DNA of 64,000 nucleotides from Rhizobiaceae bacterium (GCA_014238155.1 JABABQ010000021.1:112425-176424), one strand, 5' to 3'; positions 51,704-63,419 are shown, counted from the stretch's first letter. The notes: generated by a model not told the origin, from the sequence alone. Translations and numbers: made by a program.

Positions 51704-52378
51704 TTATTGATCGCGAACCGGGCCGCCCTTCGAGGCAATCAGGTCCAGGATGATCCTGGTACGCTGGGCCAAAGCCTGCGGCGTTTCATTGTCATCGACC
51801 AGTGAGTTAAACTGTTTAAAGGCGTTTTCAAGATCGCCGGCCTTGTAATGGGCAAGCCCCAAGGCTTCACGGGCAGATGCGCGATAGCCGCCGCCCGGTG
51901 CTGACAAGGGTGAAACACGGGCCTCCACATCCTTGACGGAACCTGAATCAACCAACAGCATGGCGGCGCGAATGCGGGCAACAGAGCGCAGATTGGTTTC
52001 TGCATCCGCGTCGGCGGAGATTGCGTCAAACTTCTTGACGGCTTCGTCGACCTTACCGCTTTTGGCCAGTTCCGCCGCTCCGCGCATCAGTGCAAGTGTC
52101 TGATAAGACTTGCTGCCTTGCGTTTCCAGCTTCTGAAATGCGCTTAGAGCTTCATCTTGCTTGCCTTCCTGCGCCAATGTCACAGCGGCCATAAATGCAT
52201 CACCAGCTTCAGCGGCCAGCTTGGCGGTGTAATATTCATAAAAACGATATCCGGCAGTCGCCACAACAATGGCCACGGCTACGCCGATCGCCAGTTTTCC
52301 ATATTTTGTCCAGAAATCCTGAAACCGCTCGGTGCGCAGTTCTTCATCAACTTCACGAATAAATGAATCGTCTGACAT
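51704..52378 (-). CDS. TM-anchored tetratricopeptide-like protein (YfgM-like)
   Basis: DDSFIREVDEELRTERFQDFWTKYGKLAIGVAVAIVVATAGYRFYEYY then TPR-like helices; adjacent to der. Confidence 0.85.
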   Translation of the reverse strand: MSDDSFIREVDEELRTERFQDFWTKYGKLAIGVAVAIVVATAGYRFYEYYTAKLAAEAGDAFMAAVTLAQEGKQDEALSAFQKLETQGSKSYQTLALMRGAAELAKSGKVDEAVKKFDAISADADAETNLRSVARIRAAMLLVDSGSVKDVEARVSPLSAPGGGYRASAREALGLAHYKAGDLENAFKQFNSLVDDNETPQALAQRTRIILDLIASKGGPVRDQ

Positions 52379-52526
52379 ATCTAATCCCGTTTTGCGAAAC
52401 TTGTTTTCCGCTCACATTGGCGGGGTTCTACATGAATTTGAGCAGGAAGTAAGGGGAAAGTGCATGTGCAACATTTTTTGATGCACGTTTCTGCAGCGCT
52501 TCTCCAAATCCTGTTTGCCCCGGAGA

Positions 52527-53093
52527 TCAGATTACCGGCACACCGATCAGCCACTGGTGCATAAACGCGGCGAAAATACCGGTCACGCCAAAACCGATGA
52601 TCAGGGCGGCGAGGTCAGGCCAGGCTTTGGCGGCACTGCTATCGGAATTAGGACGTTGCTTTGCCGACATCAGATCGATCAGGCTCCAAGCCAGAAAACC
52701 CGCAAACAACAACACCGACGCTGCATCACCATTGGCCAACAAATGGGCCGCCGACCAGATGATTATGCCCCACAGCATGGGGTGGCCAAAGCGTTTCTTC
52801 AAATGACCCATGGGCAATTGTGACGCCACAAAAAAGACCAGTGCAATCGGCATCGCCACATGCAGGACCGGTCGTCCCCATGGGGGTGGGGTGTACAGGG
52901 TGCCGGCGGCATCACGCGCAACGCCATAGCCGTAGATGAGGACGACCAATCCAACAATGGCGGCGATGGAATAGAGGCCCTTCCAGGCATTTTCTCCGCG
53001 CGCTGCAATTTGGGCATCGCGCCAGTCGGCGGCGAAAATCCGCACCGAATGAACCCCCAGAAACATCACCAGACCTAAAATCAAGAGTGTCAT
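52527..53093 (-). CDS. NnrU family protein
   Basis: MTLLILGLVMFLGVHSVRIFAADWRDAQIAARGENAWKGLYSIAAIVGLVVLIYGY; polytopic. Confidence 0.88.
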   Translation of the reverse strand: MTLLILGLVMFLGVHSVRIFAADWRDAQIAARGENAWKGLYSIAAIVGLVVLIYGYGVARDAAGTLYTPPPWGRPVLHVAMPIALVFFVASQLPMGHLKKRFGHPMLWGIIIWSAAHLLANGDAASVLLFAGFLAWSLIDLMSAKQRPNSDSSAAKAWPDLAALIIGFGVTGIFAAFMHQWLIGVPVI

Positions 53094-53177
53094 CGTCTTC
53101 CTGCCTGTTGTCATACTTGTCTGTTGCATGGTGGGATAAGCAACCTGGTGATTCAAGCACAAACGAGAACGCAACGC

Positions 53178-53507
53178 ATGGTGGATCTGAAAAAGGCGCA
53201 GCAACGCCTGACTGACAAAAAGCAGGAACTGGAAGATTTGTCGGATCTGTCGGCGCAGGCCCGCGATCCGGTATCGCTCGACCAACAGTCGGTGGGCCGG
53301 TTGTCGCGCATGGATGCGATGCAGCAACAGGCGATGAATCAGGCCACCGAGCAGAAGCGCAAACATGACCTGGTTCGCATCGACGCCGCCCAGAGACGGT
53401 TGCGCGATGAAGAATATGGCTATTGCGAAGAATGCGGCGAAGAAATTCCCGAGGGGCGACTGGCCATCGATCCAATGGCTGAACACTGCGTCAATTGCGC
53501 GAAGTAG
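53178..53507 (+). CDS. DksA/TraR C4-type zinc finger protein
   Basis: RRLRDEEYGYCEECGEEIPEGRLAIDPMAEHCVNCAK. Confidence 0.9.
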   Translation: MVDLKKAQQRLTDKKQELEDLSDLSAQARDPVSLDQQSVGRLSRMDAMQQQAMNQATEQKRKHDLVRIDAAQRRLRDEEYGYCEECGEEIPEGRLAIDPMAEHCVNCAK

Positions 53508-53528
53508 CACCGCCCATCTTGATGTGAG

Positions 53529-55085
53529 CTATTCCCACTCAATCGTGCCGGGCGGCTTGCTGGTGACATCGTAAACGACGCGGTTGATGCCCTGCACTTC
53601 GTTGATGATGCGGGTCGCGGCTTTTCCCAAAACATTCATGTCGAAATGGAAGAAATCTGCAGTCATGCCGTCAACCGAAGTAACCGCCCGCAATGCACAG
53701 ACGAATTCATAGGTACGCCCGTCTCCCATAACACCGACGGTCTGCACCGGCAGCAGAACTGCAAAAGCTTGCCAGATCGTATCATAAAGACCAGCTTTGC
53801 GGATTTCGTCGAGATAGATTGCATCCGCCTTGCGCAGGATTTCCAGTTTCTCGCGGCTGATACCACCGGGGCAACGAATGGCCAGGCCCGGACCCGGAAA
53901 TGGATGACGGCCAATAAAACTCTGCGGCAGGCCCAATTCAGCGCCCAGCAGGCGAACTTCATCCTTGAACAATTCGCGCAACGGTTCCACCAGTTGCATG
54001 TTCATGCGATCCGGCAGGCCGCCGACATTGTGGTGCGATTTGATCGTTACCGACGGGCCACCGGTAAAACTGACGCTTTCAATCACGTCTGGATACAAGG
54101 TGCCCTGCGCCAGAAAGTCGGCGCCGCCCAGCTTTTTCGCTTCCGCATCGAACACGTCAATGAAAAGGCGACCGATGATCTTGCGTTTGGTTTCCGGGTC
54201 GGCTTCACCTTCCAGTTCGTTGATGAACAGGTCGGACGCATCAACATGAACAAGATTGATGTCATAGTGACGATTGAACATTTCAACGACGTCTGCCGCC
54301 TCGTTCATCCGCATCAGTCCATGATCCACCAGAATACAAGTGAGCTGATCGCCAACGGCCTCGTGAATCAACAATGCGGCAACCGAAGAATCAACGCCAC
54401 CGGACAATCCACAGATGACCTGCTTGTCGCCAACCTGTTTGCGGATAGCCTCAATCGCGCGGTCCTTATAGGCTGCCATTGACCAATCGCCCTGCAGGCC
54501 AGCAATCTTGTGAACAAAATTGGCCAGCAGTTTTGCTCCATCCGGGGTATGGACCACTTCGGGGTGAAACATGGTGGTATAATATTTGCGATTCTCATCA
54601 ACTGCGATGGCAAACGGCGCATTTGGTGAGGTGCCGACAACTTCAAAACCTTCGGGCAAATTCGTCACCCGGTCGCCATGGCTCATCCAGACGGGATAGC
54701 TGCCGCCAATTTCCCAAATGCCGTCAAACAGTCTGCTGGCCTTCTGGATCTGAACATCGGCGCGGCCAAATTCGCGATGGTGACCACTTTCAACCTTGCC
54801 ACCCAATTGGGTGCACAAAGTTTGCTGTCCATAACAAATGGCCAGAATAGGAACGCCTGAATCAAATACGCCCCGCGGGGCACGCGGCGACCCCTCGTCT
54901 ATGACAGATGCCGGGCCACCTGAAAATATAACCGCTGCCGGGTTCATTCTGTCAAAAGCTTCATCGGCTGTGTTGAAAGGCGCAATCTCGCAATACACAC
55001 CCGTCTCACGGACACGACGCGCGATGAGCTGGGTTACCTGCGATCCAAAGTCGATAATCAAAATGGTCTGCTGGCGCGCGGTCAT
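53529..55085 (-). CDS. guaA: GMP synthase (glutamine-hydrolysing)
   Basis: [56 protein letters not shown]. Confidence 0.98.
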   Translation of the reverse strand: MTARQQTILIIDFGSQVTQLIARRVRETGVYCEIAPFNTADEAFDRMNPAAVIFSGGPASVIDEGSPRAPRGVFDSGVPILAICYGQQTLCTQLGGKVESGHHREFGRADVQIQKASRLFDGIWEIGGSYPVWMSHGDRVTNLPEGFEVVGTSPNAPFAIAVDENRKYYTTMFHPEVVHTPDGAKLLANFVHKIAGLQGDWSMAAYKDRAIEAIRKQVGDKQVICGLSGGVDSSVAALLIHEAVGDQLTCILVDHGLMRMNEAADVVEMFNRHYDINLVHVDASDLFINELEGEADPETKRKIIGRLFIDVFDAEAKKLGGADFLAQGTLYPDVIESVSFTGGPSVTIKSHHNVGGLPDRMNMQLVEPLRELFKDEVRLLGAELGLPQSFIGRHPFPGPGLAIRCPGGISREKLEILRKADAIYLDEIRKAGLYDTIWQAFAVLLPVQTVGVMGDGRTYEFVCALRAVTSVDGMTADFFHFDMNVLGKAATRIINEVQGINRVVYDVTSKPPGTIEWE

Positions 55086-55167
55086 GGGATGCCCCGGTTT
55101 TATTTCCTGAAAATGCGTTAGGCCTTCTTGCCCATGGCCGCAATGCGGTCAACCACCCTGCCCCCAG

Positions 55168-55863
55168 CTAAGTGGCCTGGGATGGAGCTTCGTTGGATTT
55201 GACCAGTTTTCCAACAAGGTTGCGGTTGAAACTGGATTCCAGAGAATGACGCAAATCGGGGTGTTTGCTCAAAAGATTGCGCAGGGTTTCAGGGTCAAAG
55301 CTCAAACAACGGGCCGAATTGGTGACAACAGATGTCGCGGTGGCGTTGGTTTTCAACATAAACCCAATTTCCCCGATAAAGTCATCATGGCCACAGACAC
55401 CAACCATGGCGCCTTCCTTGTCAATGCGCACAGCACCTCGGATCAAAAACAACAGGCGTTCAACCGGCTTGCCCTCATGAGTTAAAACCGATCCAGGTTC
55501 AAACTCGACATGCTTGGCCAGCCTCAACAAGCGTTTGGCATGGGCCTTTTCAACGTCCGGAATAACGTGTTCGACAAATCTTTGTTCATCTCCGGAAAAC
55601 TTTGCCCGGCGGTTTTCAATCTCCAGAATCAACAGTTGAATGAGATTGACGCTGACGAAAATGACTTCCCAGAAGACGGTCACAAAATCGAGCAGGAAAA
55701 AATATCCATAAAATGCTGAAACGACACCTGCAGAAATGGCAATCACCCGCAGCCATTTCATCGACCGCATCATCATGGAGGCTACAAGCAATACATAGGA
55801 CAGGTGGCCGACCAGCTTGCCCGGCGTTGCGAATTGCTCGATTAGGAAGGTGTTCCAGTCCAA
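55168..55863 (-). CDS. three-TM cyclic nucleotide-binding-domain protein (Popeye-like architecture)
   Basis: Three N-terminal TM helices, then cNMP-binding fold (EFEPGSVLTHEGKPVERLLFLIRGAVRIDKEGAMVG...DDFIGEIGFML). Confidence 0.7.
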   Translation of the reverse strand: MDWNTFLIEQFATPGKLVGHLSYVLLVASMMMRSMKWLRVIAISAGVVSAFYGYFFLLDFVTVFWEVIFVSVNLIQLLILEIENRRAKFSGDEQRFVEHVIPDVEKAHAKRLLRLAKHVEFEPGSVLTHEGKPVERLLFLIRGAVRIDKEGAMVGVCGHDDFIGEIGFMLKTNATATSVVTNSARCLSFDPETLRNLLSKHPDLRHSLESSFNRNLVGKLVKSNEAPSQAT

Positions 55864-55937
55864 TTCACACCCCTCGATTGTGCGAGATTAAAGGTCGGCG
55901 AATTACTGTCACCGCAGTTACCCGGCCAGCGAGCAAT

Positions 55938-56390
55938 TCAGTTTAATATCCAGACTGAAAAATTGATCAACAGGGCAAAGGCCAGCCAGGCGATATAAGG
56001 AATAAAGCACAGGGCGGCAAAACGGTCTTTGTCCCAGGTGATGCTGACAAATGCCAGGCTGAGTGAAAGCACACCAACAACAATCCAGATACCCCAGAAT
56101 ATCATGTGAGCGCCAAAAAATACTGGTGACCAGGCCCAGTTGAGGATCAGTTGACCCAGCCACAGGCCCCAGCCGGGCGTTGCTCCCTCGCTGGTAAATA
56201 CCCGCCAACCAGCCAATGCAACCAACAGATAAAGCACCGGCCAGACCACACCGAACAGGGCCGGTGGAGGCATGAAAAATGGGGTATTCAGAGCCAGATA
56301 CCAATCATCAACCGGATAACTCATCCCAATCAGGGCACCAACACCTTCAACAACCAATACAAACAGTATCAGGGTTATAAATTTGGCCAC
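55938..56390 (-). CDS. TspO/MBR family protein (probable GTG start)
   Basis: WYLALNTPFFMPPPALFGVVWPVLYLLVALAGWRV...LWLGQLILNWAWSPVFFG. Confidence 0.92.
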   Translation of the reverse strand: MAKFITLILFVLVVEGVGALIGMSYPVDDWYLALNTPFFMPPPALFGVVWPVLYLLVALAGWRVFTSEGATPGWGLWLGQLILNWAWSPVFFGAHMIFWGIWIVVGVLSLSLAFVSITWDKDRFAALCFIPYIAWLAFALLINFSVWILN

Positions 56391-56407
56391 TTTATCTTCC
56401 TTGTCTG

Positions 56408-57703
56408 TCAGTTGCGGCCCGTGTGGCCCACTACGGCGAAGAAAAAGCCATCGGTGTTCACGGAAGCCGGTGTCAATGTAACGGTCTTCATGTCGGAGGA
56501 CCATGGTTGCGGCTTATCAAAACCAAACAGGTCCTGCCATACTTCACCTACAGATAACAATTCAAATTGCGGATTGTCTTCGATAAATGAAGTGATCTGG
56601 TTTTCATTTTCTTCCGGCAAGATGCTGCACGTGATGTAAATGAGATAGCCGCCGGGTTTAACGAATGGCGCGGCTTCGCTCAAGGCTTCGTCCTGTTCCG
56701 TCAAACGCATTTCCAGCATTTCGCGGGTCAGCTTCCACTTGGCATGAGGATGGCGTCGCCAGGTCCCGGTCCCGGTACACGGCGCATCGACGACAACCCG
56801 GTCCATTTTGCCAACCAAATCGGACATATCATCGTCTGGACCATGCACCTGGGCGTTACGAATGCCAGCGCGTTTCAAGCGATCATATATCGGCTTGAGA
56901 CGGTTTTTATCGCTATCATAGGCATGTATCTGTCCGCGGTTTTCCATCGATGCCGCCATGGCAAGTGTCTTTCCCCCGGCACCGGCGCAAAAATCCAGCA
57001 CCTGTTCGCCAGGACGCGCATAGACCAGATCAGCCACGATCTGGCTGCCCTCATCCTGTATCTCAAACCAGCCTTTTTGAAAGGCAGCCTCGGCTTGAAC
57101 ATTGGGCTGGCGCGACGCCCCCTGCCCCGGCGCAATACGCAATCCGTTTCGGGCAATCGCTGAAGCCTTGGCACCAGTTTTCTGCAGCGCTCTGGCAACT
57201 TTGTCCTGGTTCGACTTCAGCGTGTTAATCCGCAAATCCACGGGTGGGCGTTTGGCAAATGCTTGTGCTTCGCCGATCCATTCATCGGCAAAATTGGCCT
57301 CCAGAGACTGGCTCAACCATTCGGGAATATCTGCCTGAATATGCGGCGCGGCCGTGGTGAGATCACGTTTTTCAAATTCGGCAATCTCCAGATCGCTCAG
57401 CAGTTCGGGGGCAAATTTATCGCCTTCCAACGCCGCGCTCAGCGACTGTCCATCATAACCCCAGTCGCGCAGAAGCGTGCCGAACACCAAACGGCGAACG
57501 CTGTCGGACCCCATCAGATATTGAGTGGAGGACTTCTTGCGAAGGCAGTCATAGACGATATTGCCGATCGCCGCCCGGTCGCCGGAACCAGCAAAGCGAT
57601 GATCCAGACCCCAGGCCTTCAACGCCTCAGAGACCGGACGCTTTCGCTTGTCCACATCCGACAGAACATCAATCGCCGCCTGCAGGCGTCCACCCAACCG
57701 CAT
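56408..57703 (-). CDS. RsmB/NOP family rRNA methyltransferase
   Basis: VLDFCAGAGGKTLAMAA, VVVDAPCTGTGTWRRHPHAKWKL, GGYLIYITCSILPEENE. Confidence 0.95.
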   Translation of the reverse strand: MRLGGRLQAAIDVLSDVDKRKRPVSEALKAWGLDHRFAGSGDRAAIGNIVYDCLRKKSSTQYLMGSDSVRRLVFGTLLRDWGYDGQSLSAALEGDKFAPELLSDLEIAEFEKRDLTTAAPHIQADIPEWLSQSLEANFADEWIGEAQAFAKRPPVDLRINTLKSNQDKVARALQKTGAKASAIARNGLRIAPGQGASRQPNVQAEAAFQKGWFEIQDEGSQIVADLVYARPGEQVLDFCAGAGGKTLAMAASMENRGQIHAYDSDKNRLKPIYDRLKRAGIRNAQVHGPDDDMSDLVGKMDRVVVDAPCTGTGTWRRHPHAKWKLTREMLEMRLTEQDEALSEAAPFVKPGGYLIYITCSILPEENENQITSFIEDNPQFELLSVGEVWQDLFGFDKPQPWSSDMKTVTLTPASVNTDGFFFAVVGHTGRN

Positions 57704-57705
57704 GA

Positions 57706-58170
57706 TCAGACCTCTATAATAAACAAGATGGCTATTAGGAATTCGACCATCATCAGTAGCAATATACGGGTCGACTGTATGAAAATATTGCGCCTTATCT
57801 TGACCCGGTTTTCACCGATCATTTCGCGTGTGTGAATAACGCGGCTTACAACATAGGCCCAGGCCAGCAGCACAGTTATCCAGCTATGTGCGGACGCCGT
57901 CAGCATAGCCAGGACCAGACAATAGAACAGCACCGGCATTTCAAACTGATTGGCCACCGCACGGGTGAAAACCCGCAGATCATCTGGTTCATCCTTGGTT
58001 ACCTTGTAGTCGTCTGCGGTGATGCGTTTGGCTCGCCCTGCCTTCAAACGCACACGCGACATGGCAATGTAGCAATATATCGCCAGACCCATCTGCATCA
58101 GGATGGACAAATAGAGAAGTTTGGTTTTCAGCGCAGGAGCGAATTCCCACAACAACGACAGGCTTGCCAT
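57706..58170 (-). CDS. MAPEG family membrane protein
   Basis: RAVANQFEMPVLFYCLVLAMLTASAHSWITVLLAWAYVVSRVIHT. Confidence 0.88.
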   Translation of the reverse strand: MASLSLLWEFAPALKTKLLYLSILMQMGLAIYCYIAMSRVRLKAGRAKRITADDYKVTKDEPDDLRVFTRAVANQFEMPVLFYCLVLAMLTASAHSWITVLLAWAYVVSRVIHTREMIGENRVKIRRNIFIQSTRILLLMMVEFLIAILFIIEV

Positions 58171-58181
58171 ATCGGAAACTC

Positions 58182-59681
58182 CTAGCGACCTGAATAATTC
58201 GGGCTTTCCCGCGTAATGCTGACAGAATGGGCATGGCTTTCAGAAAGTCCGGCCGTTGAAATGCGAACAAATTCCGCACGTTCAACAAAATCCTGCAAAG
58301 TTGCCGCACCCACATACCCCATTGAAGCCCGCAGGCCACCGGCCAGTTGATGCAGAACCGAGCCAACCGGCCCCTTATAAGGAACCTGGCCTTCAATACC
58401 CTCCGGCACCAATTTTAGGGAATCAGTTACTTCCGATTGGAAATACCGGTCCGCAGAGCCCCGCGCCATGGCACCGACAGAGCCCATGCCGCGATAGGAT
58501 TTAAACGATCTTCCATGGTGAAGGTAAACTTCCCCCGGGCTTTCGTCAGTGCCCGCCAGCAACGATCCGACCATGACCAGAGAGGCTCCGGCGGCTAGCG
58601 CTTTGGCGAGATCGCCTGAAAATTTGATGCCACCATCAGCGATCACCGGAATATCAGCCTTATTGGCAACTTCAACTGCCGACATGATGGCCGACAATTG
58701 AGGCACCCCGACGCCAGCAACCATGCGTGTGGTACAGATTGAGCCAGGGCCAATGCCGATTTTCACGGTATCAGCACCAGCGTCGATCAACGCCTGAGTG
58801 CCTGACGCTGTTGCAACATTGCCGGCTGCAATGCGCACCTTGTTGGAAAGCTTTTTTACCTGGCTTACGGCATCAAGTACTCGCTGGGAATGGCCATGAG
58901 CGGTATCGATGACCAACAGATCAACCCCCGCATCAATCAGCCTTTGTGCCCTTTCAAACCCATCGGGACCGACGGTTGTTGCCGCGGCAACCCGCAGGCT
59001 GCCATTTTCATCCTTGGTGGCATTTGGGTGGAGCTGGCTGTTCTCCATGTCTTTGACTGTGATGATGCCGGTGCACTGGCCTTTGCTGTCGACCACCAGA
59101 AGTTTTTCAATCCGGTGCTGATGCAACAATCTTTTGGCATCTTCCTGGCTGACACCCTCTTTGACTGTGACAAGATTCTCGCGAGTCATCAATTCATAGA
59201 CTTTTTGGTCAGGATCGGAGGCAAACCGAACATCGCGGTTGGTCAGTATGCCAACCAAACGCCCTTTGTGGTGCCCGCCATCACCACCATTCTCAACAAC
59301 CGGAATGCCGGAAATCTTGTGGTCGTCCATCAGCTTCAATGCATCTTTAAGGGTCGCGTCAGGCCCGATCACCAACGGATTGATCACCATGCCGCTTTCG
59401 AATTTCTTGACCTTGCGCACCTCTTCGGCCTGCACCTGTGGTGTCAGATTGCGATGAATAACTCCCAGGCCCCCGGCCTGGGCCATGGCAATCGCCAGCC
59501 GCGATTCGGTCACCGTGTCCATCGCCGCCGACAGGATTGGCAGGCTGAGATTGATGTCGCGGGTCAACCGGCTGGAAACATCCACCTGGTTGGGCATGAT
59601 CTCGCTGTGTCCGGGTTGCAAAAGCACGTCGTCAAAGGTGAGCGCCTGCTCACCTGTGGAAGTCGATATAATCTTGGCCAT
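58182..59681 (-). CDS. guaB: IMP dehydrogenase
   Basis: [19 protein letters not shown] pair, [45 protein letters not shown]. Confidence 0.97.
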   Translation of the reverse strand: MAKIISTSTGEQALTFDDVLLQPGHSEIMPNQVDVSSRLTRDINLSLPILSAAMDTVTESRLAIAMAQAGGLGVIHRNLTPQVQAEEVRKVKKFESGMVINPLVIGPDATLKDALKLMDDHKISGIPVVENGGDGGHHKGRLVGILTNRDVRFASDPDQKVYELMTRENLVTVKEGVSQEDAKRLLHQHRIEKLLVVDSKGQCTGIITVKDMENSQLHPNATKDENGSLRVAAATTVGPDGFERAQRLIDAGVDLLVIDTAHGHSQRVLDAVSQVKKLSNKVRIAAGNVATASGTQALIDAGADTVKIGIGPGSICTTRMVAGVGVPQLSAIMSAVEVANKADIPVIADGGIKFSGDLAKALAAGASLVMVGSLLAGTDESPGEVYLHHGRSFKSYRGMGSVGAMARGSADRYFQSEVTDSLKLVPEGIEGQVPYKGPVGSVLHQLAGGLRASMGYVGAATLQDFVERAEFVRISTAGLSESHAHSVSITRESPNYSGR

Positions 59682-59825
59682 GGTCAAACCTTGCTGCGCG
59701 GTGGCGGGGGAAGCCGGTGCGTTTGACGCCGTCGCCTACCATGCCTACCGACACTTGGCAAAGGGGGCAGACGCCACAACTCACACAATTGGCAGGAATA
59801 TTAATTTTCCGCGACAGATTTGTTC

Positions 59826-60617
59826 TCAACCACCCTGTTCTGGCGGTTTTCTGTCCTTGGCCAGCAAATAAAGTTCCACCGATCCATCGCGGCTGGCGGG
59901 CGGCTTGACGTGATGAACCTGTTTAAAATTCTGCTTCATCAGGTTGAGCAGCGACTGTTCAGTGCCCCCCTGAAAAGTTTTTGTCACAAAGTGCCCGCCG
60001 GGCTTCAACACCTGCAGGGCAAAATCCAGCGCCACTTCGACCAGCGCCATGGTTCGCATGTGGTCGGTCTGGCGGTGACCGATGGTAGGGGCTGCCATGT
60101 CGGAAAGAACCAGATCGGGGTTTTGCCCTCCCAATGCGTCCATCAGTGCCTCTGGTGCATCTTCATCGAGAAAATCCTTCTTGAGAATTGTGGCGCCCGG
60201 AACCGGGTCCATATCCAGATAATCGATACCAACTACGCGAATGTCATCTACCGATGACCCAACCTTGGCGACCGCCACCTGACACCACCCCCCCGGTGCT
60301 GCCCCCAGATCAACAATCCGCTGCCCCGGCTTCAGCAGCTCGTAGCGTTCATCAATTTCAAGCAACTTATAGGCTGCCCGTGAGGCATAGCCCTCTGCCT
60401 TGGCCCTCTGCACATAAGGGTCGTTTAACTGCCGCTGCAGCCACAGGGTTGATGATATTTTGCGCCCCCTCGCTGTCTTGACCCTTGTATGCATGTTGCG
60501 CGGATTGACACCGCGACCGCCACCTGGTCCACCGCCGGGTCCACCGCCGGGTCCGCCACCTTGCCCGCCGCCTGCTCCGCGGCCGCCACCGCCGCTGTGT
60601 TTTCCTTTGTTTGCCAT
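59826..60617 (-). CDS. rlmE: 23S rRNA (uridine-2'-O-)-methyltransferase RlmE with Gly/Pro-rich N-terminus
   Basis: [54 protein letters not shown]. Confidence 0.94.
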   Translation of the reverse strand: MANKGKHSGGGGRGAGGGQGGGPGGGPGGGPGGGRGVNPRNMHTRVKTARGRKISSTLWLQRQLNDPYVQRAKAEGYASRAAYKLLEIDERYELLKPGQRIVDLGAAPGGWCQVAVAKVGSSVDDIRVVGIDYLDMDPVPGATILKKDFLDEDAPEALMDALGGQNPDLVLSDMAAPTIGHRQTDHMRTMALVEVALDFALQVLKPGGHFVTKTFQGGTEQSLLNLMKQNFKQVHHVKPPASRDGSVELYLLAKDRKPPEQGG

Positions 60618-60622
60618 GCTGT

Positions 60623-62401
60623 TCAGTTCCGGTTCTGACGGTAATATCTGGGACGCCGTTGCCAGGCATTGTCCGCGTTCATCATTTCAGTGAGCAACCC
60701 TTCACGCAATCCTCGGTCTGCGACACGCAAACGCGGACAAGGCCAGAGCCGTTGGATTGCAACTAATATGGCACAGCCCGCCAGCACCAGGTCTGCCCGG
60801 TCATAACCGATGCAGGGATTGGCGGCGCGCTGGTCAAAGCTCATATCCACCAGTCGGTTGATCATCGCATCCACATCATCGGAATTCATCCAGATGCCAT
60901 CTACCCGGCGGCGATCATATCTGGGCAGATTGAGGTGGATCCCAGCCAGCGTTGTCACCGTTCCCGACGTGCCCAGAAGATGAACCTCGCCGCGTTCGGA
61001 GACCGCTTGCAGAGCGTCACGCCCCTCGAATTTGTGCAGCAATTCGCTGACATCATTCACCATGTTTTCAAATATCGGGCGAGTTACCACGCGACCGCCA
61101 CCGTGCTTTTCCGATAGGGTTACAACGCCCAGAGGCAACGATGTCCAGGACACCATGGCCGGTGAAAGATCGTGGCGCTTGCGCTTATCAAGGTCCAGCA
61201 GGGCCAGTTCCGACGAGCCACCACCGATATCAAACAGCACCACGCCCTTGGCCTTGCGGTCGACCAGTGATGAACACCCCGCGACGGCCAGACGGGCTTC
61301 CGTTTCGCGGTCGATGATTTCCAGCTTGATACCGGTCTGTTTTTCAACGCGTTGCAGAAACTCTTCACCATTGCTGGCACGACGACAGGCTTCAGTGGCG
61401 ATCAGCCTGACTCCTTTGACGCGGCGATTACTCAATTTTCCAGCACACATTTTCAACGCACCGATCGCCCGTTCCATCGCCTCCTCACGCAATTGCCCGG
61501 TGGCAGCAAGCCCCTCGCCCAGACGTACAATGCGTGAGAATGCATCGACGACCTTGAAACGGCCCGGTTGCTGCGGCACTGCCACCAGAAGACGGCAGTT
61601 ATTTGTGCCCAGATCGAGCGCCGCATAAGCATCGCCCCAATGACGGTTTTGTCGACGATCGCCGGATTTTCCTCCACCCCGTCTGGACTGCCTGTTGTTG
61701 GCTGGCCCGGCAGCATCGGCATTTTGGTTGTTTGCAGTGGTGACACCGGCGACGACGGCGACGACGGCGGAGGTGGCGGCGGCGGCCGTTGCTTCAACCG
61801 CTGCAGTATCGACGGCGCCGTTGAAAAGATCCTCACTTTTGTCGGACGGCACGCGGCGGCGATTGCGGCGGCGATCTGTTCGGCGATTGCGTTTATTATG
61901 TAGAGAATTCTGCGCACTGCCGGAATTGGCTGACTTATCAGAAGCGGTGGAGTTTTCGCCGCTGTCGATCTCCATCTGAGGCTGGGTATTGATGTTCTTG
62001 TTGCGCGATGAACGCCCCCTGCGGCGGCGGCGGCGCTTGCTGTTCTTGGGGCTTCCAATGGTATGATCTTCGCCGGTCGGGGACTCACTGGGCTTTGAGT
62101 TGTTTGAGGCATTTGAATGTTCAGGGCTCGCCTGGGCGGCAGACGCGGCCAGACGATCGCCAGCCCGGGGCGCAGGAGATCTGGAATTTTCGGCCCGAAT
62201 GCCGTCATCTGGTCGTTTCGGCCGCTTTTTCCAGCGCCTTCTCGACCTCTTTTTCGGCGGGTTGTCTGAAGACCTATGGCCTTCAGCCCCTGCACGTTCG
62301 ACATTCATCCCCGGCCGCTTGGAGGACTCGTCCCCCGAATTCGCATCGGACACCGGATGTTCCTTTGCCCCGCAATGCAGCAGTCCCCGAGGGGCCGGCA
62401 T
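60623..62401 (-). CDS. Ppx/GppA phosphatase family protein with long basic disordered N-terminal extension
   Basis: Core: [49 protein letters not shown]-terminal ~260 aa rich in K/R/S/N/A. Confidence 0.9.
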   Translation of the reverse strand: MPAPRGLLHCGAKEHPVSDANSGDESSKRPGMNVERAGAEGHRSSDNPPKKRSRRRWKKRPKRPDDGIRAENSRSPAPRAGDRLAASAAQASPEHSNASNNSKPSESPTGEDHTIGSPKNSKRRRRRRGRSSRNKNINTQPQMEIDSGENSTASDKSANSGSAQNSLHNKRNRRTDRRRNRRRVPSDKSEDLFNGAVDTAAVEATAAAATSAVVAVVAGVTTANNQNADAAGPANNRQSRRGGGKSGDRRQNRHWGDAYAALDLGTNNCRLLVAVPQQPGRFKVVDAFSRIVRLGEGLAATGQLREEAMERAIGALKMCAGKLSNRRVKGVRLIATEACRRASNGEEFLQRVEKQTGIKLEIIDRETEARLAVAGCSSLVDRKAKGVVLFDIGGGSSELALLDLDKRKRHDLSPAMVSWTSLPLGVVTLSEKHGGGRVVTRPIFENMVNDVSELLHKFEGRDALQAVSERGEVHLLGTSGTVTTLAGIHLNLPRYDRRRVDGIWMNSDDVDAMINRLVDMSFDQRAANPCIGYDRADLVLAGCAILVAIQRLWPCPRLRVADRGLREGLLTEMMNADNAWQRRPRYYRQNRN

Positions 62402-62555
62402 AAACGGAGCACTGATATTTAAGTTGCCACCAGTCTATCAGCACCAAGAGGAACAACAAGCCAAAATATGCCTGCCTCGCGAATCGCGAAAATGTCGGTT
62501 GGCGGCGAGTTGAACTGCGGTTGGGTAATTGGGGGTGAGGGTTGGATCGGCCGGG

Positions 62556-63419
62556 TCAGTCCAGCGGATATTTTGAGTATATTACCAGACTGTAGGACTT
62601 TGGTTCCAACCGGTCGATCTTCTGCATCACCAGGTGCGGCGCATGGCGTCGATTGAGAAACACGACCCCCAATGTAGACCCCAATTTGCCAAGGAATGTC
62701 GGCAGGCTCCCAAGAAAACTTCTGTCGGCCATTTCATAGGCATGGACGTAACCGTATTCATTCAACAATTGCGTTGCAGGCGTTTGCCCGTTTTCTACCA
62801 GAGATTTGTCGATTTCGATGGTGATGACCGGACTGTGTCGATTGAGAAATTCAGCAGCGCCGCGCAATGCAGCAAGCTCGTGTCCTTCGATGTCCATCTT
62901 GATAAAATCAACCTGGCTTTGTTGTTCTTCGGTCAGCAGGTCATCAAGACGATCCACCTCGACGGTCAGTGATTGGTTTACTTCAGGTGTCCAGCCGGGT
63001 TCCAGCGAGAAGCTCGCCATGTTGCGCATCGTCCCCTGGCCAATCATTTCGCGTTTTGAATCGCTCACACCAATATTGTGCGGATGGATTGCCGCATTGA
63101 GTTCAGCATTGAATGACAAGAGCTTGAAAGTCTGTGGATTGACCTCAAATGCTTCGACGCTGTCGAAGTGATCAGCAAAAACCAGCGCGTGATTCCCAAT
63201 ATTGGCGCCTATATCAAGGCATATTCGCCTGTTTTCAAGTTTAGGGAAGAGCTTGCCAGCCAAAAATTCCAGTTCATGTAACTCAAACCGCCCGGAGAGA
63301 TTTATGTGTATCCCAATAAGATCATGCGTAAAACAGGCGACCTGAGGGAAATTTTCGACGTGTTTGGTTTTTAATCTCTTTAAGTAGTTTTTACTTATAT
63401 AATATTCTATAGCGCTCAA
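62556..63419 (-). CDS. FkbM family methyltransferase
   Basis: CLDIGANIGNHALVFADHFDSVEAFEVNPQTFKLL, DFIKMDIEGHELAALRGAAEFL. Confidence 0.92.
   Translation of the reverse strand: MSAIEYYISKNYLKRLKTKHVENFPQVACFTHDLIGIHINLSGRFELHELEFLAGKLFPKLENRRICLDIGANIGNHALVFADHFDSVEAFEVNPQTFKLLSFNAELNAAIHPHNIGVSDSKREMIGQGTMRNMASFSLEPGWTPEVNQSLTVEVDRLDDLLTEEQQSQVDFIKMDIEGHELAALRGAAEFLNRHSPVITIEIDKSLVENGQTPATQLLNEYGYVHAYEMADRSFLGSLPTFLGKLGSTLGVVFLNRRHAPHLVMQKIDRLEPKSYSLVIYSKYPLD

Noticed and set aside
60741-60756. Extra AGAGCCGTT match resembling the MITE end
   Set aside because: Single 9-mer inside the Ppx/GppA coding region with no second arm; expected by chance.
61740-61800. GACGACGGCGACGACGGCGG microsatellite-like run
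   Set aside because: Lies inside the Ppx/GppA gene and encodes its Ala/Val-rich linker; compositional explanation suffices.
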